Notes: generated from the sequence alone by a model not told the origin. A stretch of 7,913 nucleotides of DNA from CAZLLV01 sp964560325 (GCA_964560325.1 CAZLLV010000192.1:1-7913); one strand, 5' to 3'. Positions 1-7,170 are shown, counted from the first letter of the stretch. Made by a program: numbers and translations.

Positions 1-3
1 TCC

Positions 4-2301
4 CTAAAACCTCGCGACCAGCTCCACGCCGAACACCGCCGGCTCGTTCGTCATCCCGGTCAGGTTGTTGAAGTCGATGCCGTTCTGGACGATCTCCTCG
101 TCCGTGACGTTGCGGCCGAAGAGCGACACCTCGTAGCGCGCCTCCGGGAATACGTAGCCCAGCCGCGCGCCGATCTCCATCCCGTCCCCCCGGAACTCCT
201 CCGACTCGTAGAGGAAGAAGCTCTTCTCGCTGTAGTAGTACCAGTCGACCGAGCCGACGAGCAGCCCCGCTCCCACCGGCCGCCGGTAATCGACGATCCC
301 GTTCACGATCCACTCCGGCGCGTGCGGCAGGCTGTTGCCGTCGACCAGCGCACCGTTCGGGCCGATCGTGTCGAGCACCGTGCAGCCCCCGCCGCACGGC
401 GCCACCGCCAGGTCCGCGTCCCGGATCTCGGTCTGGTTGTTCGACACGCCCAGGCTCACCAGCCAGCGCGGCGTCGGCGCGAGCTGCATGTCGACCTCCA
501 CGCCGTAGCCCTCCGTCTCGTCCGCGTTGAGCAGCGTCGCCGTGTTGAGCTGCCCGCCGACCGCCACGATCTGCTGCCCCTCCATCTCGTAGCGGTAAAC
601 GCTAGCGTTCAGCCGCAGCCGCCGGTCGAGGAGCTCGCTCTTCACGCCGACCTCGGTCGACAGGATCTCCTCCTCTTCGGCCACGTCGACGCAGTCGGTC
701 GACGGGTCGGTGCCGCCCGCGAAGTCGGCGCAGAAGAGGATGCGCCCCTGGATCGACGGCGCCCGGAAGCTGGTCGCCACCCGGCCGTAGAGGTTCACGT
801 CCGGGTTCACCGCATAGGTCGCCGAAAGGTCCCAGCTCACGAAGTCGTCGTCGGTCGAGGCGGTGATCGGCGCCACGGTCGGGGTGTTGAAAGTCGGGTC
901 GGGACGCTCGGCCGAGAACTCCTTCTCGTCCTGGGTGAAGCGCAGGCCGGCCTTCAGCGTCCAGCGCTCGGTGGCGAGGAAGTCGACGGAGCCGAAGAGC
1001 GCGTACGAGGTCGCCTGCTGGTTCTGGAAGGCGAAGCCGTCCTGCACGTTGCCGGCGAGCGAGTCGTAGCTGTAGGTCTCGGCCCGCAGATCCTCGTCGA
1101 AGTAGAAGGCGCCGACCAGCCAGCGCCAGCGGCCCTCGCCCGTGCTCGTCAGCCTGACCTCCTGGGTGAGCTGATCGAGGTCGGGAATGCCGTCGGCGGT
1201 CTCGGAGAAGAAGGGGATGAACCCGGGCCCGAACGGCGGCGCGAAGACGGCGCCGAAGCCGCCGTCGATGTCGCCGCGGCTGAACGACTCGATCGTTTCG
1301 AAGCCGGTGATCGAGGTCAGCTCCGCGATCCCCAGGTCGTACGACATCTGGAGCGTCGCGCCCTGGGCCTCGATCTCCTGGTCGTTCCGGCCGTCCTGGA
1401 AGACGCGGTCTTGCTCGAAGCCGTCGACCAGGTCGTTCGTCCCCGGCTCGAGGATGTTCGCCCGGAAGATCCGCGCCGTTCCGTCGACGTCCCAGCCGTG
1501 CAGGTTGAACAGCGCATCGAAGCGCTCGTTCGGCTCCCAGAGGAGCTGGAGGCGGTAGGCGCCGGTCTGGTAGCCGCCGAGCGCGTCGTCCTCGCCGGTG
1601 AAGTCGTTGTCGACCCAGTCGCTGCGCGTCTGGTAGAGGACCGACGCGCGCGCCGAGAGGGTGCTGGAGAGCGGCCCGCCGACGGCGGCCTTGAAGTCGC
1701 CGGTGTCGAAGGTGCCGAAGGAGCCGCGGACGAAGCCGTCGAGCTCGCGCGTCGGCCGCTTCGACTCGAACTTGACGATGCCGGCGGGGGTGTTGCGGCC
1801 GAAGAGGGTGCCCTGCGGACCGCGCAGCACCTCGATCCGCTCCAGGTCCCAGGCCGGCATGCCCTTCAGGATCGGGTTCTCGAGCACCACGCCGTCGTAG
1901 ACGAGCGAGACCGGCTGCGAGGCGTTGAGGTCGAAGTCGGTGTTGCCGAGGCCGCGGATGTAGAAGCGCGGAAAGGCGCGGCCGAACGACGATTCGAGGA
2001 GCAGGCTCGGCACCCGCGCGGACAGGAACTGCACCACGTCCTGGCCGCCGGCGGTGATCGTCTCGAGCGCCTCGGTGTCGAGCGTGGAGATCGCCACCGG
2101 CACGTCCTGCGGGTCTTCCTCCCGCTTCTGCGCCGTGACCACGATCTCGTCGAGCACCGCCTCCGGCTCGACAGCCTCCTCCGACTCGGCCTCGTCGGGC
2201 TCCTCCTGCGAGTGGGCCGGGACGGCGACGAGCAGCCCGGCGACCAGCAAAGCGATCACGGAAACGCCCAGGATACGGCACAGCGCGGACACTGAAACCA
2301 T
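4..2301 (-). CDS. TonB-dependent outer-membrane receptor
   Basis: Gated 22-strand-barrel type receptor that imports a scarce ligand (siderophore, vitamin or glycan; not determinable here) across the outer membrane using TonB-ExbBD energy. Seen in the 765-aa product: a signal peptide at about residues 1-31 (hydrophobic core ISVIALLVAGLL-like, ending AHSQ); an acidic stretch at 32-49; a TonB-box-like DEIVVTAQ at 51-58; a plug domain at about 60-185 with IRGLGN (115-120) and RIEVLRGPQGTLFGRN (155-170); then the barrel, with GRNVTDEE at 729-736 and a C-terminal aromatic residue (VARF) as expected for BAM insertion. There is no STN domain before the TonB box, so sigma/anti-sigma signalling is unlikely. 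There is also no CarboxypepD_reg domain, unlike Oar/SusC-type receptors. Two cysteine pairs (C524/C537 and C636/C640) lie in probable external loops. The ATG is preceded by a purine-rich ribosome site (GGGGGGAG, complement of 2305-2312). The gene is complete: its stop is at 4-6. No linked transport genes are visible to suggest the substrate. Confidence 0.95.
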   Translation of the reverse strand: MVSVSALCRILGVSVIALLVAGLLVAVPAHSQEEPDEAESEEAVEPEAVLDEIVVTAQKREEDPQDVPVAISTLDTEALETITAGGQDVVQFLSARVPSLLLESSFGRAFPRFYIRGLGNTDFDLNASQPVSLVYDGVVLENPILKGMPAWDLERIEVLRGPQGTLFGRNTPAGIVKFESKRPTRELDGFVRGSFGTFDTGDFKAAVGGPLSSTLSARASVLYQTRSDWVDNDFTGEDDALGGYQTGAYRLQLLWEPNERFDALFNLHGWDVDGTARIFRANILEPGTNDLVDGFEQDRVFQDGRNDQEIEAQGATLQMSYDLGIAELTSITGFETIESFSRGDIDGGFGAVFAPPFGPGFIPFFSETADGIPDLDQLTQEVRLTSTGEGRWRWLVGAFYFDEDLRAETYSYDSLAGNVQDGFAFQNQQATSYALFGSVDFLATERWTLKAGLRFTQDEKEFSAERPDPTFNTPTVAPITASTDDDFVSWDLSATYAVNPDVNLYGRVATSFRAPSIQGRILFCADFAGGTDPSTDCVDVAEEEEILSTEVGVKSELLDRRLRLNASVYRYEMEGQQIVAVGGQLNTATLLNADETEGYGVEVDMQLAPTPRWLVSLGVSNNQTEIRDADLAVAPCGGGCTVLDTIGPNGALVDGNSLPHAPEWIVNGIVDYRRPVGAGLLVGSVDWYYYSEKSFFLYESEEFRGDGMEIGARLGYVFPEARYEVSLFGRNVTDEEIVQNGIDFNNLTGMTNEPAVFGVELVARF

Positions 2302-2333
2302 GGCTCCCCCCTCGTTCGTGGTCGTCGTGCCGG

Positions 2334-2370
2334 GAATTTAGCACGCGCCCGCCGACGACCTTCTAAATTC
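2334..2370 (-). promoter_or_regulatory. AT-rich inverted repeat upstream of receptor gene (candidate promoter/operator)
   Basis: GAATTTAG (2334-2341) and CTAAATTC (2363-2370) are perfect 8-bp inverted copies with a 21-nt GC-rich spacer, giving 29 nt between centres. They are the only AT-rich words in this otherwise GC-rich gap. Read on the minus strand, the proximal copy contains TAAATT (2340-2335), a 4/6 match to a sigma-70 -10 box, which would start transcription near 2328 and leave a short leader carrying the ribosome site. A dimeric repressor site (a Fur/TetR-like role) is also possible. No good -35 box is seen. Function is inferred from position and symmetry only. Confidence 0.4.
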
Positions 2371-2374
2371 ATGG

Positions 2375-2553
2375 GCGACCTGAGAGCCTGAGAACAGAGG
2401 TCCGCCCGTCGCGAGGTCGTCAGCCGGTCGTCGCTCGCAAGGCGCGTCGACGCAGGCATAGCAGAGCTATGTCGAGGAGAGGCAACGCCGCGAGCGGCGA
2501 TGCGGGGGCGACCGCAGCAGGGCCGGACCTCTGTTCTCAGGCTCTCAGGTCGC
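2375..2553. repeat. 179-bp near-symmetric palindromic element (REP/MITE-like)
   Basis: The outer arms 2375-2404 and 2524-2553 are perfect 30-nt inverted copies (starting GCGACCTGAGAGCCTGAGAA on the plus strand). A central hairpin CATAGC-AGA-GCTATG at 2457-2471 shares exactly the same centre (2464). Between them, in register, are a 12-pair stem (2427-2438 with 2490-2501, two G-U pairs) and a 7-pair stem (2415-2421 with 2507-2513, one G-U), broken by internal loops. The whole element therefore folds into one long rod. It carries no ORF, and I see no target-site duplication. It begins inside the acyl-CoA oxidase gene, whose final codons and stop fall in the right arm. It could be a non-autonomous mobile repeat, an intergenic REP-type element, or the 3' stem-loop or terminator of that gene's mRNA. 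Confidence 0.85.
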
Positions 2554-4926
2554 GATCGGGGCAGCGATCAGGGCGTCCGGGATGGCGAAGGCGTCGACCA
2601 GGGCGACCGCGTCCGGGCGGAGCTCGCGGCAGAGCTCGTTGACCTGGCTCTGGATCGCCTTCGCCTTCGCGTCCTCGAACAGATCGTGCTCCAGGAACCA
2701 CCCGCGGTCGGCGGCGAGCCGTTCGAGCGCGTAGAGGTCGCGGAGCAGAACGAGCGGCCGCGCGAGCGCCGGGTCCTCCACACGCGCCACCGCGTCGCGG
2801 AACGCCTCGTAGGCCAGCCGCTCGGTGTACGCCCGGGCGGCCGACAGCGCGTGGTCCTGGACCTCGATCAGCGCGGCGAACGGATCGGCGCCGTCGTCGA
2901 TCCTGCGCTTCATCCGGCGGGCGAGCGAGTAGACCAGGCTCTCCTCGCGCGAGTGGAACGCCGCGGCGTGGAACTCCGGGTCGCGCAGGTGCTCGGTCGC
3001 CGTGCGGCGGACGAGCAGCGGGTTGCGCTCCGCCACCGCGTGCGCCGCCCGCCCCGCGACCATCCGCACGAGGCCGACCCAGTTCAGGTCCCCCACCTCC
3101 TGCCGGAACTCCGACAGGAGCCCCTTCGCGACGAGCTGGAGGAGCACCACGTTGTCGCCCTCGAAGGTGGTGAAGACGTCGGTGTCCGCCGCCAGCGCCG
3201 CGAAGCGGTTGACCGAGAGGTAGCCCTGCCCTCCGCACGCCTCGCGGCAGGTCTGGATGGTCTCGACGGCGTGCCAGGTGGCGACCGCCTTGAGCCCCGC
3301 CGCGACCGTCTCCACCTGCCGCCGCTCCTCGTCGCTCGGGCCGGCGGAGTAGCGCCCTGCCAGGTCGTGGAGGGCGAAGTGGTGGGCGAAGACGCCGGCG
3401 AGCGGCACGAAGAGGCGCCGCTGGTGGGTCAGGTAGTCGAGGATCACCGCCTCGCCCCGCCCCTCCGGGCCGAACTGCCGCCGCCGCGCGCCGTAGCGGA
3501 TCGCGATCGTCAGGGCGTTCTTGGTCGCCGAGACGGCACCGAGGGCGACCGCGATCCGGCCGCCGACGAGGGTGCCGACCATGGTGAAGAAGCGCCGGCC
3601 GGGGCTCGCGATCGAGCTCTCGTAAGTGCCGTCGGCGGTGACCGTGGCGAAGCGGTCGAGCAGAGCCTCGCGCGGCACGCGCACGCCGTCGAAGTAGAGC
3701 CGGCCGTTGTCGACCCCTTCGAGGCCGAGCTTCGGGCCGCAGTCCTCGATCCGCACGCCGGGCAGCGGCCGGCCGGCCTCGCCGCGGATCGGCACCACGA
3801 AGGCGTGGACGCCGCGGCTCTCCTCGTCACCCGCCGCCGCATCCGGTGGGTCCTCTGGCTCACCCGGCAGCAGGAGCTGGGCGAAGACGACCGCCGTCCG
3901 TCCGTGGAGGGCGGCGTTGCCGATGTAGTCCTTGCGCGCGCCGGGGTGGGGCGTGGTGAGAACGAACTCCCCCTTGCCTCCGTCGCCGCCGCGGTCGTAG
4001 CGGGCGGTCGTCTCCAACCCCTGGACGTTCGAGCCGTGATCGCTCTCGGTCATCGCGAAGCAGCCCGGCAGCTCGAGCGTGGCGGCGCCCGGCAGGTAGG
4101 CGGCGTGGTGGCGCTCGGTGCCGAGCTGGAGGACGGCGCCGCCGAAGAGGCCGAACTGCACGCCGAACTTGATCAGCAGCGAGAGGTCGTGGTGCGCCAG
4201 GGTCTCGAAGGCGGCGACGAAGGCGCCCGGGTCGCCCTGCCCGCCCTGCGCCTCCGGCATCGCGAGCGCGCCGAGGCCCTCGTCGGCGAGGCGGCGGCAC
4301 CAGGCGAGGACGTGCTCACGGTAGGCGGCGCGGTCGCGGACGATCTCGTCCGGCAGGTAGTGGAACTCGTCGCTCGCGAGGAGCTTCCTTACCCGCTCGC
4401 GCAGCGCGTGGTGCTCGCCGTCGAGCAGCCGCGTCATCGCCGCCACGTCGAACGACGGCTCGGGCGCGGCGGGGGCGGGAGCCACCGGCTCGGGCGGCGC
4501 CGGGCGGAAGAGGCGCCCCGCGACGTCGACCGCCGCCAGGCCGAGGACCTCCTCGATCTTGCGCAGCGCTTGCGTTTCCGCCGCCGCCGGCTCGTGCCCC
4601 CCGGCGCGCGCCAGGTCGCCGCCGAGCGCGGCGAGCCCCCGGCGCTCGGTGCGCGAGAGCCCGGAGCCGGCGCGGCGGAGCGCGCCGAGCAGCCGGTGCA
4701 GCTCCTCGGCCGACGGCGGCGCCTCCGGATCGAGCCAGCGCGACAGCTCGCCACACAGCCCCGGGTCGAGATCGCCGTCGGCCGTCAGGCTCTCCGACAG
4801 CGCCTCCATCTCCCGCGCCGCCAGGTCCCCGTCCGCCCATGCCACGTAGAGCATGGGCAGGAAGGCGCGCAGGCGCGGTTCGGAAAAGACCTCGGTCGAG
4901 CGGCGGGCAGCGTCGGCGTCGGACAT
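2545..4926 (-). CDS. Acyl-CoA oxidase/dehydrogenase with N-terminal TerB-like domain
   Basis: FAD flavoenzyme that makes trans-2-enoyl-CoA from acyl-CoA, the first step of beta-oxidation; whether O2 or ETF takes the electrons cannot be told from the sequence. The 793-aa product has three parts. Residues 13-130 look TerB-like (FLPMLYVAWADGDLAAREME at 22-41). Residues 141-158 are a Pro/Ala-rich linker. Residues 165-793 are acyl-CoA oxidase-like: GCFAMTESDHGSNVQGLETT (288-307), CGPKLGLEGVDNGRLYFDGV (396-415), YGARRRQFGPEG (478-489), CREACGGQGY (560-569) and TTFEGDN (586-592). E589 in the last motif aligns with the catalytic glutamate of acyl-CoA oxidases. I chose the ATG at 4926 (MSDADA...). The frame stays open to 5046, but that extension has no domain character and would overlap the divergent ATPase start. 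The gene runs toward the receptor gene on the same strand, but the palindrome separates them. The last two codons and the stop lie within the palindrome arm. Confidence 0.9.
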   Translation of the reverse strand: MSDADAARRSTEVFSEPRLRAFLPMLYVAWADGDLAAREMEALSESLTADGDLDPGLCGELSRWLDPEAPPSAEELHRLLGALRRAGSGLSRTERRGLAALGGDLARAGGHEPAAAETQALRKIEEVLGLAAVDVAGRLFRPAPPEPVAPAPAAPEPSFDVAAMTRLLDGEHHALRERVRKLLASDEFHYLPDEIVRDRAAYREHVLAWCRRLADEGLGALAMPEAQGGQGDPGAFVAAFETLAHHDLSLLIKFGVQFGLFGGAVLQLGTERHHAAYLPGAATLELPGCFAMTESDHGSNVQGLETTARYDRGGDGGKGEFVLTTPHPGARKDYIGNAALHGRTAVVFAQLLLPGEPEDPPDAAAGDEESRGVHAFVVPIRGEAGRPLPGVRIEDCGPKLGLEGVDNGRLYFDGVRVPREALLDRFATVTADGTYESSIASPGRRFFTMVGTLVGGRIAVALGAVSATKNALTIAIRYGARRRQFGPEGRGEAVILDYLTHQRRLFVPLAGVFAHHFALHDLAGRYSAGPSDEERRQVETVAAGLKAVATWHAVETIQTCREACGGQGYLSVNRFAALAADTDVFTTFEGDNVVLLQLVAKGLLSEFRQEVGDLNWVGLVRMVAGRAAHAVAERNPLLVRRTATEHLRDPEFHAAAFHSREESLVYSLARRMKRRIDDGADPFAALIEVQDHALSAARAYTERLAYEAFRDAVARVEDPALARPLVLLRDLYALERLAADRGWFLEHDLFEDAKAKAIQSQVNELCRELRPDAVALVDAFAIPDALIAAPIAT

Positions 4927-5027
4927 GGGGCCGATCTTGCCACGGACGGCCGTGGGCGGCGCATCCGGCCCTGGTGAGACGATGCCAATCGGTAGCGTAA
5001 GTTCGCGCCAAATGGTAGTGTAGATCT
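4927..5027. promoter_or_regulatory. Divergent intergenic promoter region
   Basis: This 101-bp gap lies between the divergent acyl-CoA oxidase and ATPase genes, so it must hold a promoter for each unless transcription enters from outside. A perfect 6-bp stem with a 4-nt loop (CCACGG-ACGG-CCGTGG, 4940-4955) sits just upstream of the oxidase ATG and could fold in its leader. No strong ribosome site precedes that ATG. On the minus strand I found no convincing -35/-10 pair. Confidence 0.4.
5016..5021 (+). promoter_or_regulatory. Candidate -10 box for leaderless ATPase transcript
   Basis: TAGTGT fits the TAnnnT -10 pattern and ends 6 nt before the GTG start at 5028, with no Shine-Dalgarno-like sequence between. 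Transcription from it would begin at or next to the start codon, giving a leaderless mRNA. No clear -35 is visible. The same spacing recurs at the next gene, which is the main support. Confidence 0.35.
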
Positions 5028-6326
5028 GTGCCGACCGGTAGCCCAAAGCAGACCTCCGGCTATGTCCGGCGCGTCGTCGATGTCGAGTTGGACGCGCTCC
5101 TCCCCGCTCTTCCCGCCCTCTCCATCGAGGGCCCGAAAGCCGTGGGCAAGACGGAGACCGCTCTCCAGCGGGCGACGACGATCTATCGCCTCGACGACTC
5201 GGCGCAGAGGACCGTCACCGAGGCCGATCCTGCCCGCCTGACCCAGGGGCGCCCCCCGGTCCTCGTGGACGAGTGGCAGCGCGTCCCCGAATCGTGGGAC
5301 GTGGTGCGCCGAGCCGTGGACGAGAACTCGTCCCCCGGCCGTTTCCTCTTGACCGGCTCGGCGACACCGGCCGAGCTACCGACGCACTCTGGCGCGGGTC
5401 GGATCGTGACCGTACGCATGCGGCCGATGAGCCTGATGGAGCGTGGGGTCGGCGAACCGACGGTGAGTCTCGAGCGGCTGCTGGCCGGGGGGCGCCCCCC
5501 CCTCGAAGGTGAGACGGACGTCTCCCTCGAGACCTACGCCCACGAGATCGTGGCATCCGGGTTCCCGGGCCTGCGACACCTGACGGGGCGGGCCCTCCGT
5601 GCGCAGCTCGACGGATACATCGCGCGCATCGTGGAGCGGGACTTCGAAGATCTCGGACACAGCCTCCGAAACCCTTCAGCGTTACGACGCTGGATGACTG
5701 CGTACGCGGCGGCGACCTCCACCACGGCGTACTACGAGACCATTCGAGACGCCGCGACGAGCGGCGAAGGGGACAAACCGGCGAAAACGACCACCCAGCC
5801 GTACCGCGATACCCTCGAGCGGCTCTGGATCCTCGATCCGGTGCCGGCCTGGCAGCCGGCGCGCAACCCCATCAGCCGGCTCGCCTCCCCACCGAAGCAT
5901 CAGCTCGCCGACCCTGCCCTCGCCGCGCGCCTCCTGGGAGCGGGCGTCGGGGCGCTCCTCGACGCTCGTCCGTCCGGACTACCGATCCCGAGGGACGGTA
6001 CGCTTCTGGGCAACCTCTTCGAAGCGCTCGTGACGCTCGGCGTTCGCGTGTTCGCCCAGGCGGCCGAGGCCAGCGTGCGCCACCTCCGGACCCGCGGCGC
6101 GACCCACGAGATCGACCTGATCGTCGAGCGTGGCGACCAGCGCGTACTGGCCGTCGAGGTCAAACTGGCCCGACGCGTGGACGACCGCGACGTGCGCCAC
6201 CTCCGCTGGCTCGCCCACCAGCTCGGCGACGACCTCCTCGACAGCCTCGTCATCACCTCCGGCCCCACGGCCTACCGCCGGCCCGACGGCATCGGAGTGG
6301 TCCCGGCGGCGCTCCTGGGGCCGTAG
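5028..6326 (+). CDS. AAA ATPase with DUF4143 / PD-(D/E)XK-like C-terminus
   Basis: Member of the widespread AAA_14-DUF4143 ATPase family, whose cellular role is not established; it is often found in accessory and toxin-antitoxin-rich regions. The 432-aa product shows Walker A GPKAVGKT (35-42), Walker B PVLVDEWQ (77-84, acidic D81/E82), a sensor-like RFLLTGSA (105-112) and RMRPMSLMERG (130-140) with the usual family wording. The DUF4143 part starts near residue 170 (EIVASGFPG, 173-181). Near the C-terminus, HEID...(V)LAVEVK (360-379; E361, D363, E377, K379) resembles a PD-(D/E)XK nuclease core. The length is normal for the family. The start is GTG at 5028, directly before the conserved Y-x-R-x-VD-ELD opening; no ribosome site is visible, and a -10-like box sits 6 nt upstream. 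G- and C-runs inside the gene do not break the frame, since motifs continue on both sides. Confidence 0.9.
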   Translation: MPTGSPKQTSGYVRRVVDVELDALLPALPALSIEGPKAVGKTETALQRATTIYRLDDSAQRTVTEADPARLTQGRPPVLVDEWQRVPESWDVVRRAVDENSSPGRFLLTGSATPAELPTHSGAGRIVTVRMRPMSLMERGVGEPTVSLERLLAGGRPPLEGETDVSLETYAHEIVASGFPGLRHLTGRALRAQLDGYIARIVERDFEDLGHSLRNPSALRRWMTAYAAATSTTAYYETIRDAATSGEGDKPAKTTTQPYRDTLERLWILDPVPAWQPARNPISRLASPPKHQLADPALAARLLGAGVGALLDARPSGLPIPRDGTLLGNLFEALVTLGVRVFAQAAEASVRHLRTRGATHEIDLIVERGDQRVLAVEVKLARRVDDRDVRHLRWLAHQLGDDLLDSLVITSGPTAYRRPDGIGVVPAALLGP

Positions 6327-6353
6327 TGAGGGCAAAGCCTTCCAAGCCCCTGA

Positions 6354-6359
6354 TAGGAT
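6354..6359 (+). promoter_or_regulatory. Candidate -10 box for leaderless Uma2 transcript
   Basis: TAGGAT (TAnnnT pattern, within GATAGGAT) ends 7 nt before the ATG at 6367. The intervening GGGCTGA is too close to the start codon for a normal ribosome site. This suggests a separate, leaderless transcript even though the ATPase gene ends only 40 bp upstream. No -35 is recognised. Confidence 0.35.
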
Positions 6360-6366
6360 GGGCTGA

Positions 6367-6972
6367 ATGCTGGAGACCGTAGCCGTTCCCCCGGGCGAGC
6401 GAGTCGAGACCGCGGACCACCGGATCGTGACCTACGGAGTGCCGTGGTCGCACTTCGAGGCGCAGCTCGCCCTCCGGGGCGACGCTCCCGTGCCCAGGAT
6501 GGCCTACCTCGACGGAGCCCTGGAACTGATGAGCCCCTCGAAAGACCACGAACGCATCAAGTCCTATCTTGGCTGCCTTCTCGAGGCGTATGCGCTGGAG
6601 AGGAACATCGACCTCTCGCCCTACGGCGCCTGGACCCTGAAGCACGCCCCGGCGACCGCCGGTCTCGAGCCGGACGAGTGCTACATCGTGGGAGCGGACC
6701 AGGACAAGCGGGTGCCGGACCTCGCCATCGAGGTGGTCTGGACCAGCGGCGGGATCGACAAGCTCGAGATCTACCGCCGGCTCGGAGTCGCCGAGGTCTG
6801 GACCTGGAAGGGCGAGAGGATCGAGGTCCACGTCCTCGCCGGGGACCGCTACGAGAGGACGGAAACGAGCCGCCTCTTCCCCGACCTCGACCTCGCCCTC
6901 GTCGTCTCCCTCCTCGACCGCCCCACCGCCCTCCAGGCGGTTCGTGCGTTACGCGAAGCTCTCGCCGGCTGA
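6367..6972 (+). CDS. Uma2 family (DUF820) endonuclease-like protein
   Basis: Uma2/DUF820 proteins have a PD-(D/E)XK restriction-endonuclease-like fold. They are numerous in cyanobacteria and some GC-rich phyla, and their target and role are largely unknown. In this 201-aa product the family signatures are YLDGALELMSPS (47-58) followed by H61, EPDECY (101-106), PDLAIEVVWT (117-126; candidate catalytic D118 and E122) and DKLEIYRRLGVAEVW (131-145; K132). The length is typical, and both ends are intact. It lies 40 bp after the ATPase gene on the same strand, but its own -10-like box suggests independent expression. No partner gene of recognisable type is fused to it. The family call is strong; nuclease activity is inferred from the fold. 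Confidence 0.92.
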   Translation: MLETVAVPPGERVETADHRIVTYGVPWSHFEAQLALRGDAPVPRMAYLDGALELMSPSKDHERIKSYLGCLLEAYALERNIDLSPYGAWTLKHAPATAGLEPDECYIVGADQDKRVPDLAIEVVWTSGGIDKLEIYRRLGVAEVWTWKGERIEVHVLAGDRYERTETSRLFPDLDLALVVSLLDRPTALQAVRALREALAG

Positions 6973-7170
6973 GAGACCGCTGGCGGGACGTCCGCCGCGG
7001 CCGGCCGGTCCCCGAAGTGGCGGGGATCAGCTCGGGGTCAGAAGCAGTAGCTGCAGAATGTCCGAGATGCGGTCCGGTGTCACTTCGAGGATGGCCAGGC
7101 GCCGGCTATGGTGCGGCTCCGCTTCGGAGCTGATGGAGGTCGATGAAGGCGCGGACACCGCGTGAAATCT
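6973..7170. other. Convergent intergenic region with GC-rich hairpins
   Basis: This is the gap between the convergent Uma2 and putative toxin genes. It holds two short perfect hairpins: GCTCCG-CTT-CGGAGC (7116-7130, extendable to 7114-7132 with one G-U pair) and CGCGG-ACA-CCGCG (7150-7162). The second lies 8 nt beyond the toxin stop and could act as a weak terminator for it, but no T-tract follows on the minus strand. No convincing gene is seen; a short minus-strand frame ending at 7027 is discussed under findings. Confidence 0.35.

Noticed and set aside
322..2295. 657-codon open frame on the plus strand
   Set aside because: It is antisense to the well-supported TonB receptor. The translation is Arg/Val/Glu-rich low-complexity without domains, as expected from high-GC codon bias.
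602..2344. 580-codon frame on the minus strand overlapping the receptor gene
   Set aside because: It is an out-of-frame copy of the receptor region. It is Arg/Pro-rich and lacks a signal peptide and any domain.
2500..4977. 825-codon open frame on the plus strand
   Set aside because: It is antisense to the acyl-CoA oxidase gene, with repetitive Arg/Glu/Ala/Val composition and no motifs. It also starts inside the palindrome, so it is a GC-bias shadow.
4927..5046. Extended start for the acyl-CoA oxidase at 5046
   Set aside because: The extra 40 residues have no TerB or signal character and would overlap the divergent ATPase start; the ATG at 4926 directly precedes the domain.
5481..5502. G-run/C-run self-complementary stretch (GGGGGGCGCCCC)
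   Set aside because: It lies in-frame inside the ATPase gene with conserved family residues on both sides, so it reads as codon usage rather than a regulatory hairpin or a frameshift.
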